Shown: one piece after another, positions 23,841 to 35,772 of the stretch
Numbering within the stretch: the stretch's first letter is position 1
Layout of the letters: each line of letters starts with the position of its first letter
Source: Coniella vitis
Taxonomy: Eukaryota; Ascomycota; Sordariomycetes; Diaporthales; Schizoparmaceae
Direction of reading: 5' to 3'
NCBI GenBank assembly: GCA_011317545.1
Contig: WUJK01000008.1
Span: forward strand, 1,240,001-1,304,000
DNA length: 64,000 nt
Program-made: the position numbers and the translations under genes
Notes under the pieces: generated by a model
What the model saw: only the letters and a program-made list of their open reading frames with translations
Databases searched by the model: none
What the model was told of the DNA's origin: nothing

Positions 23841-26800
23841 AATTTCAGGTCAAAACAAGCCCACTCACAAGGACGTCTTGCCTACTTGCCGAGACAAAGT
23901 GTTGCAAAATGAGGCCTTGCATATTGAGCCAGGAGAAGTGAAGCCACGTCGATGCTGTGTACTACTGTCTCTCTTGCGCTAGCCAAACAAACAATCATCA
24001 CGTGGTCGTCCACACGGACATGTCACGAGCCATAAGGGAGACAAGCCACTGAATCCCGACAAACCCCTCAATGAATACAAAGAGCGCTTATAACACACTC
24101 GGGCGACGAAGCGAGATAACGGGCAAGTTAACAACAATGACCAGCATCTTCGCTTGGTCAAGCCACCTTCAAAGAAATCACTCACGTGCTTCACACAGTT
24201 TCCAACAATTCTAGGAGCTGATCCAACGACTCGCCAACCCCTGGCTTCGGCTTATCAACATTCTAAGGTCATTTCTGTTTCTGTTTTCTTTCCTGCTGCG
24301 CCACTTGTATCTCAACCCTAAGCGAGATGGAAATGCAGGGTCTACAAAGGTGTCGGAGTTGGGCAGAGAAAATATCTTCTTGTTGTCTTAAAAGGGTTTG
24401 CTTAACATGGGAATTTTGTCATCTCCTTGGAGTTTGTGTATAGCCACATGGCAAAGGGAAAGTACAACCGAGCATCCTGTTAATGCGGTCAGGATTGTAT
24501 CGGCTGTGTTCGAAATTGGCGCGTAATGTTTCTAGCTTACAAGGTTGTTTCGGCTTTTCATTTACGTGCTTATCTTGTTGTTTTTATTCTCAAAAAAAGG
24601 CTTTTATAATATAATTTGTTTACAAAGAGACCACTCCCCTCCATTTGTGTTTCTCTTATTCCTTGTATTCCCTATCGCTGTGGCACGATGCTTTTATTGC
24701 TCTTGATTCCTTTTATCTCTCACACACTATCTACGTAACCCGGCAGCCAGGTTGTCATCAAAAACCCATAATAGTGCTACTATGTACTGGTACTGTGCCA
24801 CCCCGCAGGGGTTTTTTTTTTGGGATTCTTGTAGGCTGGGCCCAGGAGGCACTTCAGAAGGAGAACCGTTACAGTATTTCCTCGAGTCAAGAGTTGCCCG
24901 AGGATTGCATAGTATATAGCGGCGCCATGTGCATGGTAATAAAATTGCACGGATTCAAAACGGAGCTAAGTATACTGCGTTGGAATATATGGTCGTTGGG
25001 TTGACATTTGGTTGACAATCTTTTGGAAACTCGCAATAAAGAAAGTACCTTGATGTACATAGTACTTGTATGATATGGAGTCTACGAATTACCCAAGGTG
25101 CTTCCGCCTGATCATATACTGATACTCTAGATACCGTGAACTCAATCGATACCCTATTCGCAAGGACAGTCCGTTAGTATCAACGTATCATATAGCCCTA
25201 TATAAAATGACAGGTATGCATCTGTGTCTCCTTTTACTTGACCACGATTAGGCTGGTGTATGCGTATAGTACAGGCAGCCCCAAAAGGCCACATGATGAA
25301 TGGCGTTGGAATGCAGATAGGAAAATGGGAAGTCTTACACTCGAAACCTACATCAGTAGCTGGCTTGTCCGCCGAGTATCACTTTGTCAAAGTCAAAGCA
25401 TCCAAGTTCTGTGGTGCTGCCCTTGAGATCGTACTGCACCTCGAATGATCAGATAGTGAGTGGGTGGTTGAGTACAATCCAGACTCGTCCCCCCTCCCCC
25501 TTCCACTCGGGCCGGGGACTGGGGTTCACGAGTGAGCCAACCGTGAGTATGCATATGGATATGTACACAGTAGCTGGCATTTTGACTAAAGGGCGTTGTT
25601 GTTGTTGTCTTGTATTTGACAACATATTCACTGGCAAAAAGGCGGAAAGATGTGCCGCGTTTTCCCTCACCTGGCTCTGTTTGCTGGCTAGACTTGTAAG
25701 GTCCTGGGGGCAAATGCTGGTCCGAGGCTTTCACATCGGGTTTCCGACCGGTGGGGCTACAAGGACGTAATGCGTTTGTTGTTGAGGACTTGGTGCAACC
25801 ATTCGCACCGGCCCCCTCTTGCTCCCAAAGGAAAGACGAATAGTTTGGTGCTCTTCGGTTAATTCTCGCAGTAGGGCAGGTCTCGCCCTGCTTTTGTTTT
25901 TGTTAGTTGAACATGGGCGCAGCGAAGAACCGCCATGCAAGAAACCTAAATTGGCCAAGGACGCAAAAGGTACAGAAAAAGCCCCCCCCCCAGCTGTCAA
26001 GGACTTTAGCCCACGTCCCGGTGTAGTATTTCCGGGACAGCACGGTTCAAATGTGCATTATTAGGCAAGCGCTATAGCCTTGGGCGCGTGGAACCTTAAA
26101 GTGCCATGACAGCAGGTGAATGGTGGTGGTGTGGACGGTGTCGCGTGGCAGAGTCTCCGACGCTCTTCCAAGGGGCCGGGTATTGCATTTTGGTAAGATT
26201 GGGTGGGGCCACATCCGGAATGCGACTGACTGCTCGTTGAGCTGAAGCAGGCGAACAAGCGAGAATTGCAGGTCGCAACGTGGTGATGCCACTTTGGCTG
26301 TTTCAGGCAAAACGGGCAAGAGATGGGAGATTGCGTCTCCCCTCCCCGTTGGCTACTACTTTGCACCGGTGAAGGTGATGTGTCATGCCATCAGAAGTGC
26401 GGCAAGCTGGGCAATGTCTTTTGGCACATGCTGCGTATGGCAAGTAGTAGTACAGCCGACATCCGCTGCGTCTTTGTTCGGTGTAGCGGCTTGTCCTTCT
26501 CCTTCGCGAGCACACCAACCAGCCTGCAGATTGGCAATAGGGCTGATGCCCTCCTTGCTCTGAGGTAGTCGCGGTACTGTTCATCCAAGTGACCTTACAT
26601 GCAACCATCGTAGCAAGTCGGGGCGGTCTCTCCGTGTTTGTGAGCTCGCAGGAAAGGTTACGGCTTGTGCATTCGGAAATTCATTGCAGCAGCCTAATCG
26701 GTAAGTCGAGGCGTAGATTACCCGCCGGTCACGTCAGCGGGCGACATAAGTTCCTGCACGCATCAAGTCCAGTTACATAGTATGTCGAACATCTCCGTCA

Positions 26801-27101
26801 CGAAGGCGTGAAAGCTTGTCGAGTGGAAGTCGAAGTTGTTGGCAATATCAAATGGCGTCGGGTGGGTCGGCGTGGAGAGCGGACAGTACTAACAGCAGTT
26901 AGATAGGTACAATGTAGTGTGTATGCAAGTAGTGGAAGGGAGATCCCTGTGCCAAATCTTGGATCACGTGCCAGCAAATTTTGGGGAGCCGCCAATGCCC
27001 ATGGCTCTGGCAAGCTCCGACTTTGCGACATTGACGATCTGGCGACTTGAATCTTGCTTCGCTAATCTTGCCGGCCAACCAAGGTCGCCAGTCCGTCACA
27101 A
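23841..27101. other. Gene-poor region
   Basis: Over 3 kb between the DRBM gene and the mitochondrial ribosomal protein gene. It holds 9-mer copies at 24778, 25056 and 26774, and poly-C and poly-T runs. No supportable gene was found on either strand. Confidence 0.4.
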
Positions 27102-28068
27102 ATGCCTCCAAGACTCAGCATATGGGGCTCACTGCGGTCCCTTCCCTCGCGGATGGGACCGCCAGCATCGCAGCTGCAGCCATCGAGAATAGCCGCGGTG
27201 ACGCGACACTACACCGACGATGCGAACCCGTCAAACCCCCAGCACTCCGCCACTGGGTCGTCGATACCGCACATACCAGCCTCCATGTTTAGGCCAGGAG
27301 AGCAACCTCCTTCTCAAACACCCAGCACCGAGGAGGATGTGCAGATGCGCGACCTGACACCCAACGAGACTGCCATCAGCCAGTTGCAGCAGGCTGCGTT
27401 CGGCCTCAAATTCGAGGAGCCCCCCATGCCACTGGACAAGCTGCAGCACGCAAAATACCACATGAAATACCGTTACGATGAGGGCATTACGCAAATCACC
27501 CGTCTGCTCATGCGCGATGGCAAGCTGGGCAAAGCGCAAAACGTCCGTTCTGATCTCACATGCATACAATTCTGCCGCGATTGGCCCTCTTTGGCCCAAT
27601 ATAGCTGACATTCAGTAGGATATGGCCATGATCCTTAACTTCCTCCGAACTTCACCGCCGCCGAAGATCAACCCCCAACGGCCTCTCCTGCCTGGCTCCC
27701 CGCCACCAGAGCACCTGCCCCTGAATCCGAACCTCTACCTCATGCTTGCCGTTGACTCTGTGGCACCGCTGATTCGCATCCGTGGATATGCGGGTTTGGC
27801 TGGTGGAGGTAAAGCCCTCGAAGTCCCTATGCCAATCACTAGGCGAGCGAGAAGACGCATGGCCTGGTCGTGGATCATGGAGACTGTCGACAAACGGCCG
27901 TCGATGGGATCAGGCAAGAGAATGCTTGCACACAGGATTGCAGAGGAGATTATATCAGTCGTTGAAGGCTCTTCATCCGTGTGGGACAAGAGGCAGATGC
28001 TGCACAAGCTAGGCACGACAGTGAGAGCAAACTTGAACTCTACACAGCTCATTAAGTTCAAGAGGTAG
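27102..28068 (+). CDS. Mitochondrial small-subunit ribosomal protein uS7m
   Basis: Component of the mitoribosome small subunit that binds the 3' major domain of 15S/16S rRNA. Exons are 27102-27542 and 27619-28068, 296 residues. The 76-bp intron has a weaker GTCCGT donor and the acceptor CAGTAG|GAT; using the earlier CAG would put an in-frame stop directly after the junction, so the TAG acceptor is required. The N-terminus is basic and Ser/Arg-rich without acids (MPPRLSIWGSLRSLPSRM), as in mitochondrial targeting sequences. The C-terminal half has the S7 signature: LAVDSVAPLIRIRGYAGLAG, GGKALEVPMPI, RRRMAWSWIM and WDKRQMLHKLGTTVRANLNS. The yeast counterpart is Rsm7. Confidence 0.93.
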
Positions 28069-30120
28069 CGAACTATACTATTGAGGAAGTCCTGCCAATG
28101 GCTAGGATTTGTGCTGGTTCAAGAATGTGCTAGTGCTGGTAGCACAGCACCATCCGACTCATGGCGCCCTGATACGATTGGCCTGCTCTTAATATGTTGC
28201 ATGTTGCTTTGTTCTCCATGTGGACATCAATAAAGATTCCGATATTGGAGCCATGGAGACTATATGGTTGTACTTTGTACGCGCTGGGAGCAAAAAGGCT
28301 AGTGGCATTTGTAATACTGTACCTCTGCACAAGTATGCAGTCTGCTGTACGGCAATCTTGGCTATGAGGCGCAGCGAGACGGAAAGCTTGCTAGCGAGTC
28401 GACTCTACTGGCGTAGTCGCTTGGCAAAGAATCGTGAGTAGCAGAGCGTGACGCATGTGATGCACATGCGGTGGGCCATCGGCCAGCTTCTGATGCATAG
28501 TGTACATAGCACAATAGAATTTAAGTGCACGTATCAAAAAATCAGCCTTTCTATAAGTATGCGGAGTGTGAGAAACAGTATTCTGCCATCCGAACAGCTT
28601 AGGAGGATAATAATGGTGGACAGTTGACCTACTAGCGTCTTCGTCATCAATCCCAGAAAGTCTAGACCACTGTAAAGGACCTGACACGCATGGATAAAGG
28701 TGCTGCGGGAGCGCTCCGAAATGGCGGGGTAGCAGGCGCCCCAGGACCCAGAACGGACGAACGTGGGGCCTGGGTGAGCGTGCCAGTCGTGCGTTCCAAG
28801 GGTGGTGTGCAAGTAACTGGTGGGGAGGAGTCAATATGCATGTGGTTCGATGCTCTTCTGTTGGACCTGAAGGAGATACACCATATACTTGATTGCTGCG
28901 AGTTCTCATGAGCCAGGCTGACGCCGGTATTTTCTTTTTTCGAACGCGACCGTCGAAGTCTAAGCGGGGGCTCGTGGCTACTTACATCGTACCCAGTACA
29001 GCGGTCAACGTAGTAAGCCGACGCTGCCCAAGCGGAGCTAGTGCCCTGTAAGGGTCAATTTACAGGGACAGCTTGGGCGTCCAGCGTCGTTTCCCGAGCA
29101 CAGACCAAGCTCTACCTAGGCAGTCTGGCAGTTATGTAGGTTCACCCTGCCCGCCATAACTGACCCTGCACCGGCCCTCTCATCTCTCCTCCTTCAACAA
29201 CAGCCACCAGAAACGACACCACCACCAGCACAGAGTACGTCGATAGCCGCTGGTGCCCGTCCCACTTTACTGACCTATTCCTATCCTCACCGGTCAGATA
29301 ATCCTAGCTCTGCGGCCAAGCGCAGGATAACCCACTCTTACAAACTGCCAAGCGTCTGCTGCATCACCGCAATAGTTCCTGTCCTATTCATCCCCGAGCA
29401 ATACCTCGTCTCCCTCGCGAACGCACAAACCGCACGTCGACGTTTTCGCCGGTGCAACGAGAACGGCAACTCGACATACCCCTCACTTGGATTCTGCCCT
29501 GCAGAGTCACCTGCTGCGCTCAACTCTTGGCATCCTCTGATTATAGCCTACACTTTCTGGCGGATTCGTTTTCCTAGCCTAAGGTTGTTTCCCACTCAAC
29601 AACCACAAGCAGGACAAGCGCCACAGGTCAGTGACAGATAAGGCGCTTTGTCTACATTATTGGAGCAGTGCTGAGTCTCCAAAGATTCTTCAAACAAATG
29701 TCATGCTGACAATTGATCGAGACAATCCCAGGACACGCAAAGCGCGACCATGATTTGAGGGTCACTGTTGCAAACCTCGCTCTCGCCCTCAACAGTTCAC
29801 GCCGTAATTTTATCTACACACGATGCTCTGTACTCCCCAACCGGACCACGAATCGCACACTCAACGGCCCTGCATTATCCCTCGCTAGCTGCGTGATTGT
29901 CGTGGCAAATCGATACCCAGAAGACGTCTTCAAGATCATCAAAACATCGAACCTTGAGACAGAACTTTAGTAACTCTGCATTACACCATCCGCGTTTTTC
30001 TTCTCCGCCCGTGTTGTACTTTTGCACATCTTTTGGATCGCAATCACAAACGACGCGGCAGACACAGTCACTTCCATTCGGACCGAATCTCAATCACTCT
30101 GAATTGAGAAGGAAGGCATC
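28069..30120. other. Intergenic region upstream of the universal stress protein gene
   Basis: Includes a 71-bp imperfect hairpin at 29019-29089. The 29.1-30.1 kb part is pyrimidine-rich and CCACC-rich and probably supplies the promoter and long leader of the next gene. No domain-bearing ORF was seen. Confidence 0.4.
29019..29089. repeat. Imperfect inverted repeat / hairpin
   Basis: The left arm CGACGCTG-CCCAAGC...CCCTGTAA pairs with the right arm TTACAGGG...GCTTGGG-CGTC-CAGCGTCG. Three perfect blocks of 8, 7 and 8 bp are separated by asymmetric bulges around a 7-nt apical loop (GGGTCAA). Confidence 0.75.
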
Positions 30121-32460
30121 ATGAGTGGTCCGTACGGAAGACCAAACGCCGCTTTTGGCGCCAAGGCTCAGCCTAGGAAGACTATGAGTATGGAGGCTGC
30201 TTTGGAGGAAGAGCGTCTTGAGGTCGAGCAGTTGATTGCGGCGAGAAACGCTGCCCCTCGCCCCTTAAGCGCTCTCAGCAATGCTCGGTCTGCTTCTCCA
30301 TACACACCTCGTTCCCCTGTTAGAAGCATGCTGGACATTGGTAGGTCCTCACGCATTTATTTCCCTGCCTGTTAAAGGATTAGCCATGTGAGTCGCAGCT
30401 GACTTGCTCATCAGGTCAACCGGGTCCTTCAAGTTCCTCGAGAATCATCACCCAGGCACCAGTCCGGAGCATGCTTGATATGGACAGCCCTCCGCCTTCG
30501 GCAGGCCCTATCAAGGGCGTTTTCAGTACTCCGTCGTCGCCTGTACTCTCGTCAGCCAGGATAGCCCGGGCTTCGAACACCTCGCATCCTAGGCACATGT
30601 CTGATGCAGCGGTCCAGCCTGTGGGCTTTGGCCCTAGGTCATCGGGCAACCGTGACTTGACCTCCCAATTCAAATTTGGCGACATTGTGACGAGTCAAGG
30701 TCAAGTTCTTCCCAAGCGTGTCTACCAAGGCAGTAAAAAGGATGTCCAAGCCCAATCGGCCATGTCGCATCTTGTTCGTGGCAATGACGTGTCGGCTATC
30801 CCCCTCCCTGGTGATAGAGGACGACACTCGATAGCTGGACCGTCAATGCGTCCAGGAAGCAAGTCGCGATCCCCCCACACCCGTCTAGGCACACGTTCGG
30901 ACTCGCCCGGCAACCACCTGATGAATACTAGAACTATAAGTCCAGCGGGTCGGGCTCTGCTTCATGAAACATATCCTGAATTGGACATGACCAATGCGTA
31001 CCGAAAGCTCTCTGATCTGAACCGTCTCCGCGCTGGCGGTGTTCTCGCGAATTCCGTCGGGCGAAAGAAATCAGACGACCAGCCCGGTGGAGGCAGACTA
31101 GTCAAAGACTACCTCAGTCCTGATGGCGATGAATTGCTTGACGATAGTAGCGATGATCAAGGATATTCGTCTCAGGAAGAGGCGCAGAGAGGCCGTAAGG
31201 CGGCTAGAGACTCCGATAAGCCTTTGCAAACTGCTGGGGTCAAGCAGATCAAGAGCTTGCTAGCTGCCGCCGAAGAAGAGCGTAAGTTGTGTGCCACATT
31301 CCGCCTCGTCCCCTTGACGCCGGGCAATAGGGACAGTTTGTGCTGATTGATCTTCGTTCCGTGTGACAGGTATCAGCGTTGAGAAGCAGATGCCACAATA
31401 CAAATACAGATCTCTATTCGATGACCCCGCCATCACTATCACGAAACCATCTGGCGAAGCTCTCAAGGAGTCGAAATCCAAGCAGGTCCATCCCGCTACC
31501 AACTTTGACGAAGGCCCACCTTCAGAGACCAGGACTCCGATGGACTCTGACGATGAGGCGGATCTGGTAGACATTAAACGTGCACAGAAACTATCCTTCT
31601 CTCAGACTGCCATTATGAATACACAAAATGCAGCCCGTGCAGTCCGCATCATCTTTCGCGGAGACTACAGTCAAGTTTGTCAGACGGCAAAGGAAGATGG
31701 CCGGGACCTGCGCAAGTACATTGTCGCCACTGATTTGAGCGACGAGTCGACCCACGCTCTGGAATGGGCAGTGGGTACTGTGTTGCGCGACGGCGATACC
31801 TTGATTTGCCTCTACTGTGTGGATGAGGAGAGTGGCATCGCACCCCGCGACGGCTCGCAGGTGCCGGACGAGCGCAGGGCTATGCGAGAGCAAGGAGCAG
31901 CGCTGAACACCATGGCATCGAGCAAGGTCCCAGTTACTCCCGGTGGTAGTACCGTTGATTTGCACAAGTCTTCGCGCAGCCACAGTGCCGAATCGTCCTG
32001 TGGGCCTGCGCGATCCAAGGCCGAGTCGGAACGCCACATGGCTGTCCAAGACATCACCGAAAGGGTCAAGAAATTTCTCCGGAAGACTAGACTTCAAGTC
32101 CGGGTAATTGTTGAAGTCCTGCACTGCAAGAACCCCAAGCATCAGATCTTGGAGATCATTGATGTTGTCAGTCCCACTCTTGTTATTCTGGGCAGCCGCG
32201 GACAAAGCGCTCTCAAGGGGTAAGTTGAAGCCTTTACAGGACTTGCTGTATTTGACCTTGGAGATATGCTAACATGGCTTTTACATAGTGTTATTCTGGG
32301 CTCATTTTCCAACTACTTGGTCACCAAGAGCTCCGTTCCTGTGATGGTGGCTAGAAAGCGCCTTAGGAAGCAGTCCAAGTATAAGAAGATGGCTGTCACC
32401 CAGGTCAACAATATTAATAATCCTACAGCAAAGAGCCTTGCCAATGCCAAAGTTGACTAG
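30121..32460 (+). CDS. Universal stress protein (UspA family) with long N-terminal extension
   Basis: Four exons, 30121-30340, 30415-31281, 31370-32219 and 32289-32460, join in frame into 702 residues with standard donors (GTAGGT, GTAAGT) and CAG/TAG acceptors. Residues 1 to about 360 are low-complexity Ser/Pro/Arg-rich and look disordered. They contain two VRSML(D) copies, one in exon 1 and one in exon 2 (SPVRSMLDIG, APVRSMLDMD), a possible short linear motif. The USP domain starts around RKYIVATDLSDESTHALEWA. It ends with the nucleotide-binding signature GSRGQSALKGVILGSFSNYLV, which fits G-2x-G-9x-G-S, so ATP binding is likely. A Ser-rich insertion sits between the first and second halves of the domain. 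The last residues are basic. The family acts in stress adaptation; the specific role here is unknown. Confidence 0.9.
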
Positions 32461-33759
32461 AGTGTTAACAGAGGCGATTGACCAAGGTACGTCTTGTTCA
32501 ATGGGTCCTTGGCCGTACGCCATCCGTGGGCTTTGATATCATACGTTTACTTGGCGTCTGCTTTTCAGCAGCCATAAACTGCTATGATTTATATTTATCG
32601 GGAACTTGCACTGCAGAATGCGAATAGATGACAAAATTAGTTTGAGAAAGCGGAGGTTGTGGTGATGGGTCTTTTTGTGTTTGGAGGCATGTTGAGAATG
32701 CTTGAACAGCCGCTTTGTTTGAGCATGCACTATTGATAAACTCAATTGCCAAACATTGCCCCTCGATCCTATTGGATATGATCGCTCATCGTTTGCAGCT
32801 GTTAAACTTGCTTATTTCAATTTCCTGCTCGTGGTTGCGGACCGAGCGGATCAGCTGTGATCGCATCATTATGATGGGAGATAAAACCAGTGGTTCTATT
32901 CTTTTTTTTTTCTTTTGGGAGGAACCGAGGGGGCGGGGGGGTTTGAAGACCGTGTTCATAGCTCAGGTGGGAAAAGAGCGTTGTGAGGGCTTGGATTACG
33001 TGGAATCGCCTTTTTTTTCCTCTTGGGATAAACACATTCAGCGGGCAGCATCTTCGCCATGGATAAGACAAACATGTGTGTCGATACAAGCGACGCCCAT
33101 GAACTTCTTGCTGATACATATACCAATGCTTTTATTCTCATTACCCCCCCCCCATCCCGTGCTTGGTGGTGATCAGTTGAGTATCGCGGTATCTCTTTGT
33201 ATCCAGATTGTGAAGATTGACCGCTGACCAGATGGGATCGATTCATCCTTTGCATGGTCTTTGTGGCTATTGACTATGAAGCAAGATCAAGGCAAGTCCA
33301 CTGCCTATTGTAAGGTTTAACAATGCCATTGTGTGCGCGAAAACCTGCCTCTGAAGCTTGCATGCCGTAGTTTAGTCCAAAAATAACTTCAGATACAAAA
33401 GCATAATACCTGTTCAGTGTTGAGCAATAATACCTGACAATGTCAATGTTCATTCTTTAACCAAACCCACAACAGAGCGTTAGTCGATCTGCCTATCCCT
33501 CATGGATTTGCAACAATACTTAAAGCACGGTGATCCTCCTCCCATCTAAACTCTTGGATGCAGAACTCAAGCACCGGCACTTCTTTGCACTTGATTTTCT
33601 TGTTCCCTCCTCCTACCATTCCAAGTGGATCCATTCTTCCAAGGTAAAGACGCAAGTTTCCTTGGTGTAGATAGGGGTTGTTCACACACTGGTTTTGTGG
33701 CCCTGGCTACGACAAATCACAACTTCAACTTTACACTGCCACCTAACCACTCGGCAATT
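32461..33759. other. Intergenic region
   Basis: Contains the 3' end of the stress-protein gene and the promoter of the next gene. Poly-T (32902-32911) and poly-C (about 33145-33155) runs are present. No gene was seen. Confidence 0.4.
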
Positions 33760-34866
33760 ATGGCTCGTCCCATGAGAATCTGCACGCCTGCTGGGCTCTG
33801 CCATTTGCAAGGGGTGTCCCACAAGCAGCACAACATGTCTCACGGGTCGTCCAGCTTTTCGCACTCGCACAACCCTGTGTCTACTTCTTATCCGTCGTCC
33901 TTTTCATCTTCCATGTCGTGGCCGACACACTACCCTACCACTACCTACAGCGCCATTGGCGGGGTGAGTACCGGCAATGGCACTATGATCATGCCGGACA
34001 CGAGCAATATGCGCACGACAACAAGCCTCACGGCCGTGGACATATTCTTAATCGTGGGAGGCGTTGCTTTGGTTGCTTTGGGCGCTCTGGTCTTCGTCTT
34101 TCGCAAGAAAATTAAACGATGCGTGAATCGTTGCGTGGGCTCGTGTGGTTGTTGCTTGGGGCGGCCCAGGAACCCGAATAACCGCAGTGTCGAATCGTCA
34201 GCCAGCTATGTCGACATTGAGCTAAACAATCTTACACCAGGAACTACCGCTGGTGCCTGTTCCTGCAGCCCCAGGATGGGAGGCTCCCGTGCCATGTTCC
34301 GTCGTATCTTGCCTTCTCGCAGTGGTCGCAACGACGAGCCAATGACTTGCAGCGTATGTGGCGGCCGTGTTGCCACGCCCGGTGCTGCTGGCCCCCATGG
34401 CAACGACACATTTGCAGGTGTCCGTCTGGACGCGACGGGTCGGCGCGCCACTATTGGCTCTGCCGCCTTCTCTACGTCGCTAGCGGTCCCGGCCCCTGTG
34501 ATTCGCGTTGGTGCTCGTGAGGGTCCTGTGAGTATTGCTGGTGTGACACCTCCGCGGCCGCGGCCGGGAGTCTTGCCCCCCCACAGCACGGTTCTAGCTG
34601 GGAGCAGCAGCGACGGCGCTGTGTCTGGCGTCGAGCAGCCTCAACCGGACAGTCCGCTTCCTCGCTGGCCGTTCCTCCACCAAGAGAGGGAGGAGCACGG
34701 CTCTGACTTGGAGCTGCTTGGGCTTGGAGGCCATCCTGTCGAGGTCACATTCGTCCTGGATGACGATGACTCGGATGATCAAGATGTTGTTGCCTTTGGT
34801 GAGTCTGCTTCTGGCTTGTCGCAGTCGCCGTCCAAGCGGGCCGTTGAGCCAGGTTCTGCTATCTGA
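33760..34866 (+). CDS. Single-pass membrane protein, unknown function
   Basis: Single exon, 368 residues from ATG 33760 (MARPMRICTPAG). The open frame extends upstream to 33625 without an ATG, so a 5' exon is possible. The N-terminal roughly 85 residues are Ser/Thr/His-rich with possible N-glycosylation. One membrane segment (VDIFLIVGGVALVALGALVFVF) is followed at once by a basic stop-transfer (RKKIKRC) and a Cys-rich juxtamembrane patch (CVNRCVGSCGCCLG), a likely palmitoylation site. The cytoplasmic tail contains a second Cys motif (CSVCGG) and an acidic stretch (DDDDSDDQD). The layout of an S/T-rich exterior, one helix and a cytosolic tail resembles fungal Mid2/Wsc-type sensors, but there is no WSC domain and no obvious signal peptide. 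I do not recognise homologues. Confidence 0.7.
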   Translation: MARPMRICTPAGLCHLQGVSHKQHNMSHGSSSFSHSHNPVSTSYPSSFSSSMSWPTHYPTTTYSAIGGVSTGNGTMIMPDTSNMRTTTSLTAVDIFLIVGGVALVALGALVFVFRKKIKRCVNRCVGSCGCCLGRPRNPNNRSVESSASYVDIELNNLTPGTTAGACSCSPRMGGSRAMFRRILPSRSGRNDEPMTCSVCGGRVATPGAAGPHGNDTFAGVRLDATGRRATIGSAAFSTSLAVPAPVIRVGAREGPVSIAGVTPPRPRPGVLPPHSTVLAGSSSDGAVSGVEQPQPDSPLPRWPFLHQEREEHGSDLELLGLGGHPVEVTFVLDDDDSDDQDVVAFGESASGLSQSPSKRAVEPGSAI

Positions 34867-35247
34867 GTAGAGAGTTATTCCGAGGGACACGCTACTTCTG
34901 ACGCGGGATGATGATGAAAGAGATAGAAGGGAGCGTTCAGAAGGTTATGATATCATAGTGAGTGAGTACTAGCGTTGATTCCCCCCCCCCCCTTTTCGTT
35001 TCTTGCTTTCGTGTTTGGAATTGACTGGTTGCGGGTTGAGAAGACTCGACGAGGAGCAGGTAAGTAGAGCCAGATGAATAAATCCAGTGGTTTGCTTGCG
35101 ATATAAGATTTGCTTTTTCTTTTCAGTTTTCAGAATGTGACATGTGGTGATGGTGGGAGCTGGGAAGGCCGCTGCGTAGATTTTACCTTAATAAGAGGGT
35201 GAGCAGATGATGCTATTGATAATCAGAATCCAGAACGGAAACTCAGG

Positions 35248-35264
35248 TAGGGTTAGGGTTAGCG
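35248..35264. repeat. Interstitial telomere-like repeat
   Basis: GTAGGGTTAGGGTTAGCG-like sequence: two full TTAGGG-register units inside the AT-rich intergenic region. Confidence 0.7.
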
Positions 35265-35772
35265 CTGCCCCTGCATATCACCCATGCAGCCTCTGGACTC
35301 TTACTATGTATTGTTGTAGTTGTATTCTTAACGTCGCTGTCTAACTACCTTAATGTAGCGCCTCCCGAAGGGCATAGTTTTACAGAGAGGGACGAGTGGA
35401 GTAGCCACTTTTTCGCTTGACAAAGGAAAGTGTACATTAACGTACAGAATTGTTTTCGCTTATATAAATTTCGATCCACTTTTATCCACCAATCAGATTT
35501 CTTTATTCCCAGTACCGGAGAGTCCATTTTACCTCCCTAGTTTTAGTACAATATTACTAAATCCAGCCCTGGAAATAAATAATAGGAAAAACTCTAAGAG
35601 AAAACCTATTATAATTGGGTACTATTTTTGAAGCTATTCCCTAAATAGTAATGCCCCGGTATATTGCTGACGGGCAGTACTCTAGTTGCGTGGGGTAGAA
35701 GTTTTTGTTTGTTTTGGGGGGGTGGAAAGGCCCCATCGTACTGTTATCGACGGTACGCGCCGGGTTAAAAAA

